Shown here piece by piece: positions 43,211-51,295 of a stretch of DNA of 64,000 nucleotides. The position numbers and the translations under genes are program-made. Position 1 is the stretch's first letter; each line of letters opens with the position of its first letter. The notes below the pieces were generated by a model, which made no database searches, was not told the DNA's origin, and saw only the letters and a list, made by a program, of their open reading frames with translations. Source of the DNA: JACJWR01 sp963842975 (GTDB taxonomy: Bacteria; Actinomycetota; Actinomycetes; S36-B12; UBA10799); assembly GCA_963842975.1 (NCBI GenBank), contig CAWJIH010000009.1, forward strand, positions 248,001 through 312,000, read 5' to 3'.

Positions 43211-44074
43211 ATGCGAACCTTCCTCACCCCCGACCGTGCCGCCCGGCAGCGGAGCGGCTTCATCCTGATCGTGCTGATCGCCACCGTGACCGTCATCTCC
43301 ATCCTCGCGGCGGTGGCGCTGGTCAGTGCCCAGTCAGCAATCGATCGGGTCAACCAGCGGGCCGTACAAGCCGCGGCCGTGCAGTTCACCCGCGACTTCA
43401 CCGGCTCTGTCGCCTCCGGTTCCGACCCGACAGAAGCATTGAACGCTGCCGCCTCCGCTAACGCCGGCACCCCGGTGATCGTGGGTACCACCGCCACCCA
43501 GGCAGGCCCGCTGCGCATCTCCACCAACAGCCCTGGGGCTCCGGGCAGTGTCGCGATCGGCAAAGGCGGGGCATACGCCCACATCACCCTCACCGGCGAC
43601 CTCACCCAGAAATCGGGCGGTGACCAAGGAGACGACGGTGTCAGTCGCATTATTCGCACCAACGTGCTCGACCAGGGCGTGTCCGCCACCGAAGACCCCG
43701 ATGTGATCAACCCGGGCCAAATCGTTCCCGCCGCCACGGACAGCAAACAGGCGCTGTCATCGTTCATGTCCCGCGTCGGTGGCGCCGGAAGCGAGGCCTT
43801 CGCCGGAGCTTCCATCGCCGCAGACGGCTCGGTCTACCTCGTCGGCCACTTCACTGGCACCGCCTCGTTCGGTTTGCACACGGTCACCTCCGCTGGTGGC
43901 TTTGACGGCTACATTGCGAAAACTGACCCGGCCGGGCGCTGGCAGTGGGTGACCACTTTCACCGGGCAAGGCCTATGGTCGGTCCCGACACACACCGGCT
44001 GCAGCACCGCAATCCAAGCCAAGCGCGGCCATTTGGGTCCGCCTCAAGCCGACGCCACTAACTATGGGTTTTGA
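43211..44074 (+). pseudogene. Type IV pilin-like/beta-propeller surface protein, 5' part (interrupted)
   Basis: A 287-residue frame. The N-terminus RQRSGFILIVLIATVTVISI looks like a class III/type IV prepilin: basic leader, Gly before Phe, then a hydrophobic helix, but Val replaces the usual Glu at +5. After about 170 residues of Ala/Gly-rich sequence comes one beta-propeller-type repeat (ASIAADGSVYLVGHFTGTAS, FDGYIAKTDPAGRWQWVTTF). The repeat pattern stops at about residue 260, and the last ~25 codons look foreign. A matching 3' part lies at 51809-52314, beyond the lasso cluster. The protein would be exported; its function is unknown. Confidence 0.6.
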
Positions 44075-44339
44075 TGAGGTTGTCTGAGGAGATGTCCTGC
44101 AGGAAGGCCAGGACGTCCGCACGGATCTGGCCGTCGGGCGCGTTGAAGGATCCCTCTAATTCCCGGATCAGAGCGCCCACGGTGATCGGTTCGGCCAGCA
44201 GTTCCCAGATCCGCCGACCGACCGAATCCAGGGTCACGTAGTTGTTCGACGACATGCTGAGGATCACGAGCTCATCGTCGATCTCGGTGGACATCAGTCC
44301 AGGTGCTCGGGTGACTGTCGTATCCAAGGCGAACTCCAT
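44058..44339 (-). CDS. PqqD-like RiPP recognition element protein (second RRE)
   Basis: A 93-residue PqqD-family winged-helix protein: LVILSMSSNNYVTLDSVGRR, IWELLAEPITVGALIRELEG and ADVLAFLQDISSDNLI are the classical strand-helix pattern. Such proteins bind the leader peptide of RiPP precursors and present it to modifying enzymes. It is the last gene of the cluster, 42 nt after the sulfotransferase, and differs clearly from the B1 protein at the other end. I infer that it guides the tailoring enzymes. Confidence 0.85.
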   Translation of the reverse strand: MEFALDTTVTRAPGLMSTEIDDELVILSMSSNNYVTLDSVGRRIWELLAEPITVGALIRELEGSFNAPDGQIRADVLAFLQDISSDNLIKTHS

Positions 44340-44381
44340 GTCGTGCCTCCTGCAAGGGGGTCGGGGGAACTGCTCGGGTGC

Positions 44382-45251
44382 TCACTTCGCGCCTGCGCCT
44401 TCCGGGCAGTCTGCCAAATATCCAAGCCTCGCCATTATCGGCCCGTGCGCCAGCGTCACAGCTGACACCTGCGCGGGCGTCAACTGGCCACGCCAGGCAC
44501 CGCTGCGCCCATTTCGGAAGAAGCGCTCGGCGGAAAACCCCGGCCGTTCCCGGAACCCGCCGCGCAGTTCCTGTGCTTGGACTTGTGCGAAACTGGCATG
44601 CTCGACTGCGCGCTCAACCCGGTCGGTGTTGGTGTCCCATCCCAGGAATTCGACCACCCGGGCGAATTGCGCGACCGGGTCTGCGAGCAAGTCCTCATAC
44701 CGCACCAAACAGAGTCGCAGCTGGGGAGCGTCCACCCAACTGGCGACGTGAGTGCTCCACGACCCCATGAACACGGGAAGCTGCTCACGGGCGATCGTGT
44801 CGGCGGTGATCCTGCCCCACTGCGGATCGTTCATACGTGCGATCGCTTCGTCAAGGCTCAAGCCGTAGTGGCTGGCGAACGAGGGCACTACATCCAGCGG
44901 GTTACGCACGATGTAGACAGCGCCAGCCGTGGCATCGGGAGGGATAAGGGGCTCACCTGTGTCAACCGGGTGCCAGGCGTCGTGGATCTTCATCAGCAGT
45001 GGTTCCGGCTCGTGGTGGGCCATCAACCGATACACCTCGGGTCGAAGTCGTTCCACCAAATCCGGTGGGAGTAGCGACGCCTCCAGCCCGGCCCACTCGT
45101 CGAACCAGAGTCGGGAACTGGCAATCGGTCCTCCATCCAGCCGATTGATGTCGGCCGGTTCATCTGAGTCCTGGCGGTAGTTGGTCAGCAGTATCCGCAG
45201 CCAGGTGTTACCCGACTTCGGGTACGAGGCAAGCCAGGTGATCTCACCCAT
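44382..45251 (-). CDS. Sulfotransferase family protein in the lasso-peptide cluster
   Basis: A 289-residue PAPS-dependent sulfotransferase. The 5'-phosphosulfate-binding loop is WLASYPKSGNTWLRILL (residues ~5-21). The 3'-phosphate region is VYIVRNPLDVVPSFASHYGL, and the late conserved VRYEDLLADPVAQFARVVEF follows. KIHDAWHP resembles the catalytic-base strand. It would sulfate a hydroxyl, and in this context Ser/Thr of the lasso peptide is the likely acceptor. The ATG overlaps the kinase K2 stop by 8 nt, so the two are co-translated. Confidence 0.88.
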   Translation of the reverse strand: MGEITWLASYPKSGNTWLRILLTNYRQDSDEPADINRLDGGPIASSRLWFDEWAGLEASLLPPDLVERLRPEVYRLMAHHEPEPLLMKIHDAWHPVDTGEPLIPPDATAGAVYIVRNPLDVVPSFASHYGLSLDEAIARMNDPQWGRITADTIAREQLPVFMGSWSTHVASWVDAPQLRLCLVRYEDLLADPVAQFARVVEFLGWDTNTDRVERAVEHASFAQVQAQELRGGFRERPGFSAERFFRNGRSGAWRGQLTPAQVSAVTLAHGPIMARLGYLADCPEGAGAK

Positions 45252-46122
45252 TGATGATCGCCTCGACGATCTCGTCCAGCGACCACCGTTCCTGGGGTCG
45301 GGTGATCCGCCAGACTCGCACGCTCCGGGCGAGCGCGGCCTGCACCGGGAAGCAGGCGGGTGTGTCCGCTGCCAACAACGGCCCATAGATGCAGTCCTGC
45401 AGCGCATCGAACAGTTGCGCTCCGTGTAGCCGCTTGACGCGCACCTGCGACTCTGGGCCTGTGACCAGCAGGTAGAGGTCTGCCAGCGCTACTGGCTGCA
45501 CGGATGCCACCTGCACAGGGATCACCGCTTTGGAGCGCATCGAATATCGGGACACACTCTCCTCACCTAGGCCGAGGGCGGCCACCGCCTCGGGTGTCAG
45601 ATGCATCTCACCGACCCCCGGAGCGACCGTCACCCGGCGATCTGCTGCGATGCTGACCGCCGCGACATCATCGGCAACCATGCTGGCACCCTTGGTGAGC
45701 AGGGCCGCAGCGGTGGTCGATTTGCCTGCGCCGGACAGCCCGCTGATCGCGACAGCACCCCGAGGCAGGCGCAGTGTATTGGCATGCAACACGAGCACAC
45801 CTCGATTTCGCAGCACGGCCGCCATAAGGTTGTGCACAATCTGGAACGACACCATCGAGGTATCCGGCTGTGCGGATGCCTGGTATGTGATCCGGTCACC
45901 ACCCTCGACGAGGAACCGTCCAACCGCAGGCCCGCATCGCAGCAGGAATACCCCGGGGGCGGCCTGCCAGTAGTCCCCCCGGGCAGTTGCGTGATCCAAG
46001 TCGAATGGCACTTCTCCGTGTCGCAGTTCAACGTCTGGCGACGTGGCGTCAGTTGAATGTTCCACCCCAAGTAGGGCGAAAGGCACTCGAACCTTCAGTC
46101 CGAATAACGTGTAGTCAGGCAT
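45244..46122 (-). CDS. HprK-like serine kinase K2 of the lasso cluster
   Basis: A 292-residue protein with an N-terminal domain (MPDYTLFGLKVRVPFALLGV...) and a C-terminal HPr-kinase-like P-loop domain: Walker A AISGLSGAGKSTTAAALL, then MVADDVAAVSIAADRRVTVA. HVLHAN-type segment VLVLHANTLRLPRGAV precedes the P-loop, as in HprK. Related kinases phosphorylate a C-terminal Ser of lasso peptides (the PadeK type). It is coupled to the sulfotransferase by an 8-nt overlap and preceded by precursor gene A3. A truncated second copy of its 5' end lies at 47625-47838. Confidence 0.85.
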   Translation of the reverse strand: MPDYTLFGLKVRVPFALLGVEHSTDATSPDVELRHGEVPFDLDHATARGDYWQAAPGVFLLRCGPAVGRFLVEGGDRITYQASAQPDTSMVSFQIVHNLMAAVLRNRGVLVLHANTLRLPRGAVAISGLSGAGKSTTAAALLTKGASMVADDVAAVSIAADRRVTVAPGVGEMHLTPEAVAALGLGEESVSRYSMRSKAVIPVQVASVQPVALADLYLLVTGPESQVRVKRLHGAQLFDALQDCIYGPLLAADTPACFPVQAALARSVRVWRITRPQERWSLDEIVEAIING

Positions 46123-46342
46123 AACAAGAAAACCCCGAACCCTGGGACGACAAAGAATTGCATCCAGCTACACAGAAGGAACCAAGTATGCCGAGCAACA
46201 AACCAACGCATTCCCAGATAGACCAGTGCTTCACTGGAGGTATCGGTTGTACAGCGGGCAGACTGCCAAAAATCCAACACTTTGTCTTGTCTGACAGAAA
46301 CCCAGGCCTGTTCTCCCGCCGATACTCGCAATCGCTATTTCG

Positions 46343-46456
46343 CTAGTCCGATTCCTCGGACGCGAAGTCGGGCCCACTGCCAGTTCCCGAAAGCGTACGG
46401 CTCAGTTCCCTGCGGTTGATCTGAGGGGAAGACCACGTCGTCTTCTCTTTCGACAT
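46343..46456 (-). CDS. Putative lasso-peptide precursor A3 (37 aa)
   Basis: ATG to TAG, 37 codons. The leader contains TTWSSPQINRREL, which matches the W-x2-P-x-(V/I)-x-R-x-E-L pattern of precursors A1 and A2, then SRTL and the candidate core SGTGSGPDFASEESD. An Asp sits 8 residues from the Ser after RTL, or 7 from the following Gly, suitable for a macrolactam ring. AAAGGG lies 5 nt before the ATG. It stands upstream of kinase K2. I found it by similarity to A1; expression is not demonstrated. Confidence 0.7.
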   Translation of the reverse strand: MSKEKTTWSSPQINRRELSRTLSGTGSGPDFASEESD

Positions 46457-46631
46457 TTTTACCCTTTTCTGCGATTTTCTTGCATCGGTAGGCTATCCGT
46501 TGCTGTCTCGGTGCCAACACGTACTCAGGCAGGCAGCGTCACCTACTTCAGGAACATGATCAACTTTACCGGCAACTTGGCATGAGCAGTTCGGAGCCTC
46601 CGAATCACCGTGGATGGGCTTCTTTACGGAC

Positions 46632-46945
46632 CGTCGGCTAATACTGGCAGCCCCGACGCGCTGAGGGCCACTGGAACCAGATCGTCTTCCAGGACTTGCC
46701 AGCCGCGTTCCGCTATCGCGGCTGCGAGGGTGGACTTGCCCGTCCACGACATCCCGCATACAACACTGGCATGTGCAGGGCTATCGTTGGGAGGGATAGC
46801 CGCCGCGGCGTGGAGGGCGAGATGCCCGCGTTGGAAATGGGCTGCGGCTCGGGGGGTTGCCTCGGCGATCTGCGCGACCGAGTCTGGTGGGGCTTCGGGA
46901 GCAGGGAATGCTGAGATGTCCCCATCGATTTTGATGTGCAGTGGG
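46632..46945 (-). pseudogene. Degenerate copy of kinase K1
   Basis: Nearly identical to 48153-48448, covering the middle of kinase K1, including the P-loop region, but missing the start (a deletion of about 110 bp at 46945 joins ATCGAT to the intergenic TTTGATGTG) and everything beyond about 46632. No complete protein can be made. It follows precursor A1, as intact K1 follows A2. Confidence 0.8.
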
Positions 46946-47075
46946 AGAAGTGCGAAGAAAGACCAAAGGGTGCTGGGGCATAATTATCGAGCTCATAACA
47001 CTCTCGGGGTGGATAGGGGGATGAGCCCAAGGACTTGTTGGCCGCTGTCACACCCCATCAGACAAGGCCTAGCCG

Positions 47076-47192
47076 TCAGGGAATACTGCTCCCGGTACTA
47101 CCGTCGGTGAGGCTGCCCCCGCCAGTTAGGGTCCGACGCAACTCAGTGCGCTCGACGTTCGGACGTGTCCACGTCAGTTTTTGCGCTGTCAT
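47076..47192 (-). CDS. Putative lasso-peptide precursor A1 (38 aa)
   Basis: ATG to TGA, 38 codons, with GGAG 6 nt upstream. The leader segment LTWTRPNVERTELRRTL resembles the lasso Y-x2-P-x-L motif, with Trp replacing Tyr and Val replacing Leu. The candidate core TGGGSLTDGSTGSSIP follows. If the conserved leader Thr at -2 is the Thr of RTL, the ring would be Thr1-Asp8; if the first Gly is residue 1, it is Gly1-Asp7. Several Ser residues at the C-terminus are potential kinase or sulfotransferase targets. Upstream are the degenerate K2 copy and about 400 bp without a recognisable gene. Confidence 0.75.
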   Translation of the reverse strand: MTAQKLTWTRPNVERTELRRTLTGGGSLTDGSTGSSIP

Positions 47193-47624
47193 TCAAGTCT
47201 CCTATCACGAACATTTTGTGAAACCGTACCAGGCGCTCGGTTGTTTACCGGAAGGGACGACGGTCCAGGGAGCCTGGCTCTCGGATTTTTCCTGGCATCG
47301 CTTCCGGGGGTGAGGTGAGTCGATCGTCTGCGGCGAAGTGCGGTGCCTCGTCACACCAGATGGCCCTTCAACGAAAGGGGTGCGTGTTTCAGTGGTCGAC
47401 ACACGCCGGTTGGCCCCGGGTTTTCCTGCTGGTGTGAGGCCAGGGGATATCTGGGCCTCTCACGGGTGAGCAGTGGAGGTCTTCCGGGTGCTGTGAGACA
47501 CAGTGATGGGCGGGTAGGTGCACGAACTGTTGCGTTGGCGTGTGACGTTGTTGGAGATCACGGTGCACTGCTACGTGTGCGAGGGTTTCGGGTATTTATG
47601 GCACCAAGACACCTCGGCAACGAC
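47193..47624. other. Intergenic stretch upstream of precursor A1
   Basis: About 430 bp with no gene I can support on either strand. The last ~50 bp before A1 (GCCTGGTACGGTTTCACAA, then GTGATAGGAG) are shared with the sequence upstream of A2 and may hold a promoter or leader. The rest looks like scrambled noncoding remnant. Confidence 0.5.
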
Positions 47625-47838
47625 CGAGGAACTGTCCAACCGCAGGCCCGCATCGCAGCAGGAATACCCCGGGGGCGGCCTGCCAGTAGTCCCCCCGGGC
47701 AGTTGCGTGATCCAAGTCGAATGGCACTTCACCGTGTCGCAGTTCAACGTCCGGCGACGTGGCGTCAGTCAACGGTTCCACCCCAAGCAGGGCGAAAGGC
47801 ACTCGAACCTTCAATCCGAATAACGTGCAGTCAGGCAT
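47625..47838 (-). pseudogene. Truncated 5' copy of kinase K2
   Basis: Encodes MPDCTLFGLKVRVPFALLGV and continues like K2 for about 70 residues to a GPAVGQFL-type stretch, then diverges at about 47625, before the P-loop. Its ATG overlaps the K1 stop by 8 nt, indicating the ancestral order precursor-K1-K2. Confidence 0.85.
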
Positions 47839-48538
47839 CGTTGCGCTCGCTGTCGGCCCCAGCACCACCCGAAGCATCCCCGTGGGCCGTGACCCTGGCC
47901 ACGAGGTCGGCGACGTCCTCGATGCAGTCGACCCCGCGAGGGCGGTCAAGTTGCCACACCTCAACGTTGGTCGCAAGTGACGAAACCAGGCGGGCGAACG
48001 AGGCCGGTTCTAGCAGTGCGTCAGCCACGTGGCTTTGGTACACCGATCGTGTCAGCAGGTCGAAGATCTTGGCACCAGTGGCCCTCTTCACGCTCAATTC
48101 GGAGCCGCCGGGCAGGCGCAACAGGATGACCCAACGCACGGGGACTTCCGGGCGCTCGGCTAATACTGGCAGCCCCGACGCGCCGAGGGCCACCGGAACC
48201 AGATCGTCTTCCAGGACTTGCCAGCCGCGTTCCGCTAGCTCGGCTGCGAGGGTGGACTTGCCCGTCCACGACATCCCGCATATGACACTGGCATGTGCAG
48301 GGCTAGCGTTGGGAGGGACAACCGCCGCGGCGTGGAGGGCGAGATGCCCGCGTTGGAAATGGGCTGCGGCTCGGGGGGTTGCCTCGGCGATCTGCGCGAC
48401 CGAGTCTGGTGGGGCTTCGGGAGCAGGGAATGCTGAGATGTCCCCATCGATCACCGTATAGTCAGCAACGCCAGGCACGCTCATGTGGAATCGTGAGCCG
48501 TCTAGACGCCACAACAGGCCGTTGGGTTGGAGTGACAT
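47831..48538 (-). CDS. HprK-like kinase K1 of the lasso cluster
   Basis: A 235-residue protein with an HPr-kinase-like P-loop domain: LALHAAAVV strand, Walker A ICGMSWTGKSTLAAELAERG and the acidic WQVLEDDLVPVAL. RWVILLRLPGGSELSVKRAT is a further HprK-related segment. It lacks a full N-terminal domain and is only distantly similar to K2. It likely phosphorylates the peptide encoded just upstream (A2). The frame is complete, from an ATG immediately after a TAG to a TGA overlapping the K2 remnant. Confidence 0.82.
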   Translation of the reverse strand: MSLQPNGLLWRLDGSRFHMSVPGVADYTVIDGDISAFPAPEAPPDSVAQIAEATPRAAAHFQRGHLALHAAAVVPPNASPAHASVICGMSWTGKSTLAAELAERGWQVLEDDLVPVALGASGLPVLAERPEVPVRWVILLRLPGGSELSVKRATGAKIFDLLTRSVYQSHVADALLEPASFARLVSSLATNVEVWQLDRPRGVDCIEDVADLVARVTAHGDASGGAGADSERNDA

Positions 48539-48878
48539 CTACTCTTCTGCGGTGTCGCGCATTTGATGTGCAGTGGGAGAAGTGCGAAGAAAGACCAAAG
48601 GGTGCTGGGGCATAATTATCGAGCTCATAACACTCTCGGGGTGGATAGGAGGATGAGCCCAAGGACTTGTTGGCCGCTGTCACACCCCATCAGATAAGAC
48701 CCAACCGTCAGGGAATACTGCTCCCGGTACTACCGTCGGTAGGCTGCCCGAGCCAGTTAGGGTCCGACGCAACTCAGTGCGCTCGACGTTCGGACGTGTC
48801 CACGTCAGTTTTTCCTCTGTCATTCAAGTCTCCTATCACGGCAACTTGTGAAACCGTACCAGGCACCAGGGGACGTTG
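48153..48878. repeat. Duplicated precursor-kinase segment, copy B
   Basis: Partner of 46632-47245. Contains precursor A2, the A2-K1 intergenic region and the 5' two-thirds of K1. Confidence 0.85.
48680..48823 (-). CDS. Putative lasso-peptide precursor A2 (47 aa as sequenced)
   Basis: The ATG has GGAG 6 nt upstream. The first 23 residues match precursor A1 except for a few changes (LTWTRPNVERTELRRTL is identical). After GSGSL the frame differs because one base present in A1 is absent between 48740 and 48741. As written the end reads PTVVPGAVFPDGWVLSDGV. With that base restored the core would be TGSGSLTDGSTGSSIP, with a stop at about 48707. The second form keeps the ring Asp and is more credible. 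It lies 70 nt downstream of lasC and upstream of K1. Confidence 0.7.
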   Translation of the reverse strand: MTEEKLTWTRPNVERTELRRTLTGSGSLPTVVPGAVFPDGWVLSDGV

Positions 48879-48892
48879 GTCAAGGCCTTGTT

Positions 48893-50710
48893 CTATGTGG
48901 CCTCCTCCGCGACGAATAGCCCGGCCATCAGTCCGCGCGTCAGCGTCGTCACCGCAAGCCGAAACGACTCGGGGGTGTCCTCAGTTCGCACGATCTCCCA
49001 CGTTCGTCGCAACAGCCGAGCATCGACCACATCCGCAGCTGGCCCAGAAGCCACCTCGTCGAGCGCTGCCTCCACCTCCCCAACGCTGCGCCGCAGGCGG
49101 ATCGCGACATCACCAGCCTGGCGGCCCCGGTTGCGGTTGAGGCGCACCTCATCCGGCAGCCGTCCAGCCATCGACGTCCGGATTAGCCACCTGTCGGTGT
49201 TGGTGCCCGGGTCGATGAACACCTCATCGGGCACCGACCAGGAATAGGCCAACAGGCGTGCGTCGGCGCTGGGATCACGGATCTCCACCCCTGCTGCCCG
49301 GCCCGCCTGGGCATGCAGCGCCCCGACGAAGGATCGGCCAGGTTGAAGAAAGTTCCGCATTTGAAGCGGTGTCCGCGGGGGCAACTGGTCCGGGTCGGCA
49401 TCGAAGCGTTCCGTCAGCCGAAGCCGACGGGCGAACTCAGGGTTGATCGCAGTGTGTATGAACCGGTCCTTGCCGTGCCGCACGCGGCGAACACCCCGCA
49501 CCGCCCCAGGAGGAACGCGCTGCCGCGCCTCGGCGTGCGCCCATGCTCGGACAGAATTCCGGTTGCGCCAGCGGTAGGCCATCGACTGCGAAAAAGAGCT
49601 GCCAGCCCACGACAGGCCGGCGTTTCCGCACTGCCCTATCAGCAGCACACTGCAGCCTTGCTCGGCCGCCATCTGATTCAGGGCGATCATCCAGTACGCG
49701 TTGCCCGCCGAATGTCCGGGTTCCTGCTGGATCTCAAGTTGCCGACGAATCCCCGCCATCGGGCTGATATCCACCGCGTCCACCGGATACAGACCGACGT
49801 TGCCCGCGTGCTGAGAGATCATCCGGGCGTAGGGCAACTCGTCACCAAAACGCTTCGGCACAAACGCGCTCGTGTCCGCGATCGGCACCGAGGTGTACGC
49901 CTGGATACGCTCCCCTGGGAGCATCTCAGCCGCGGTGACAGTGATCGAACTGGAGTCAAGACCGCCGCTGAGCGTCGAACCGAGAGCCCCGCCGTCATCG
50001 CGGCGCAGTCGTGCCCGGACCGCCTCATCGAAAACCTCGGTGAAACCCTCCACGTACTCGCGGTGATCCTTCAACCGCAGCTCCGGGGTGTCCTCAAGAA
50101 ACCAGTACTGACTGGTACGCACGGATTGCGGCGTGACTGTGATGGTGTGCGCCGGCGGCAGCCGCTTGATGCCGGTGCGCACCGTTCGCTCGCCGTGATA
50201 CGCCGGCCACGACACCAGCACCTGCGCCACATATAGCTCATCAATCTGGCCGGGCACCAGATTCAGATCGATCAACACCTGCTGTTCGCTGGCGAACGCG
50301 AACGTGCCCTCGGTGAGCGCGTAGTACAACGACGTCATGCCGAAGTGGTCGCGGGCCAGGAACACCTCACGGCTGTCCGGATGCCACACCGCAAAAGCCC
50401 AGTCGCCGTAGATCCGCTGCACACAGTCCGCACCCCAGCGGGTGTACGCACGATGGATCAAGTTCGCATCGTCGTGCTTAGCGTCGGTTGGTTGGTAGGT
50501 GCCCCACTCGCGGGCATCCAGCCCTAGTCCCGACAGCAACTCCTTGCGGTTGTCCACCCGCGCCGATGCTACACACACCGTGCCATCTGGGGCTTGCGAC
50601 GACACCCGGCCCATAAAACGGGCACCGGGGCCAGCCCAACCCTGACCGGGTAGGTCTTGGCGCAACGGTTCGTCACGCCGGGAGATCAGACCGGACATCG
50701 TGGGGATCAC
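48893..50710 (-). CDS. Lasso-peptide cyclase (asparagine synthetase-like, C protein)
   Basis: A 605-residue asparagine-synthetase-B homologue that adenylates the ring Asp/Glu side chain and closes the macrolactam. A glutaminase-like N-terminal domain lacks the catalytic Cys2. GDWAFAVWHPDSREVFLARD and GMTSLYYA are typical. The synthetase domain has the ATP-pyrophosphate loop STLSGGLDSSSITV and a late EVRLNRNRGRQAGD. I chose the GTG at 50710, which has GGAGG 5 nt upstream; the GTG at 50716 abuts the same site. It lies between B2 and precursor A2. Confidence 0.92.
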   Translation of the reverse strand: MIPTMSGLISRRDEPLRQDLPGQGWAGPGARFMGRVSSQAPDGTVCVASARVDNRKELLSGLGLDAREWGTYQPTDAKHDDANLIHRAYTRWGADCVQRIYGDWAFAVWHPDSREVFLARDHFGMTSLYYALTEGTFAFASEQQVLIDLNLVPGQIDELYVAQVLVSWPAYHGERTVRTGIKRLPPAHTITVTPQSVRTSQYWFLEDTPELRLKDHREYVEGFTEVFDEAVRARLRRDDGGALGSTLSGGLDSSSITVTAAEMLPGERIQAYTSVPIADTSAFVPKRFGDELPYARMISQHAGNVGLYPVDAVDISPMAGIRRQLEIQQEPGHSAGNAYWMIALNQMAAEQGCSVLLIGQCGNAGLSWAGSSFSQSMAYRWRNRNSVRAWAHAEARQRVPPGAVRGVRRVRHGKDRFIHTAINPEFARRLRLTERFDADPDQLPPRTPLQMRNFLQPGRSFVGALHAQAGRAAGVEIRDPSADARLLAYSWSVPDEVFIDPGTNTDRWLIRTSMAGRLPDEVRLNRNRGRQAGDVAIRLRRSVGEVEAALDEVASGPAADVVDARLLRRTWEIVRTEDTPESFRLAVTTLTRGLMAGLFVAEEAT

Positions 50711-50750
50711 GCGCACCTCCGCGGGCTAGCGCCCATTGTGACTGGCGGGG

Positions 50751-51257
50751 TCATCCGGTGAACCTTCCCACCGGCACATACACGTTGTTCTGCGTCGCTC
50801 CAGTGACCACCACCGGCCCTTGCTCCAACCACGCGTGGGCACTCGACCGACCGCCAGAGCGGGACATCCCCAAAGTCACCGTCACGGGCAATCCACGCAC
50901 ACGAAGAAGTCGCGCCCCCGTCAAAGCCTGCGCCAGACACGTCGAGGTCCAGGGCGTGCGCGCGGCCACGGCGGTCACCGCCCGGCCCGTATCCACCGCG
51001 ACCTCCCTGTCGACCCGGCCCCCCGCTATCGGTTCCGGTGACGGCCGCAACCCCAGGAACCCGGTGATGCGACGCAATGGAACCGTATTGACCGCTAGCG
51101 ACATGGGCGGCAGCCACAACGCAGCCGACAGGATCAGTCGGCGCTGTCGCGGCGTCAAGGCCCGCCACTTGCGCCAGGCCGGGGCTGGAGCTTCTCCACG
51201 GCGGTGACTGTTCACGCCTGCCACGGACGTCACGGACGAGTTCACAAGAACGGCCAT
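50751..51257 (-). CDS. Lasso-peptide leader protease (transglutaminase-like B2 protein)
   Basis: A 168-residue cysteine protease of the Transglut_core3/lasso B2 family that removes the leader peptide. A basic helical N-terminus (RKWRALTPRQRRLILSAALW) precedes the catalytic region TPWTSTCLAQALTGARLLRV (Cys), and SSAHAWLEQGPVVV carries the His. It lies 38 nt after B1 and 40 nt before the cyclase, in the usual B1-B2-C order. Confidence 0.92.
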   Translation of the reverse strand: MAVLVNSSVTSVAGVNSHRRGEAPAPAWRKWRALTPRQRRLILSAALWLPPMSLAVNTVPLRRITGFLGLRPSPEPIAGGRVDREVAVDTGRAVTAVAARTPWTSTCLAQALTGARLLRVRGLPVTVTLGMSRSGGRSSAHAWLEQGPVVVTGATQNNVYVPVGRFTG

Positions 51258-51295
51258 CGTGACCTACGCCTCGCAGACCACAGGGCCCAGTTCGA

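Larger units (their letters stand above)
46632..47245. repeat. Duplicated precursor-kinase segment, copy A
   Basis: Matches 48153-48878 (copy B) at high identity over about 600 bp, except for a ~110-bp deletion and a few substitutions. It includes precursor A1 and the K1 remnant. Copy B has the intact K1. Confidence 0.85.

Noticed and set aside
46095..46331. 78-codon hydrophobic minus-strand frame upstream of kinase K2
   Set aside because: Hydrophobic tail is suggestive, but codon usage is poor, it overlaps the K2 start and no family is recognised.
47193..47624. Possible transposase remnant upstream of precursor A1
   Set aside because: Short frames there show no recognisable transposase motif on either strand.
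47343..48461. 372-codon plus-strand frame across the lasso kinases
   Set aside because: Antisense to kinase K1 and the K2 remnant, Arg/Ser/Pro-rich, no recognisable domain.
48539..48628. 29-codon frame immediately before kinase K1 (MSSIIMPQHPLVF...)
   Set aside because: Ends exactly at the K1 ATG and is partly conserved in the duplicate, but it has no lasso leader features and the copy is disrupted; not enough support to call a gene.
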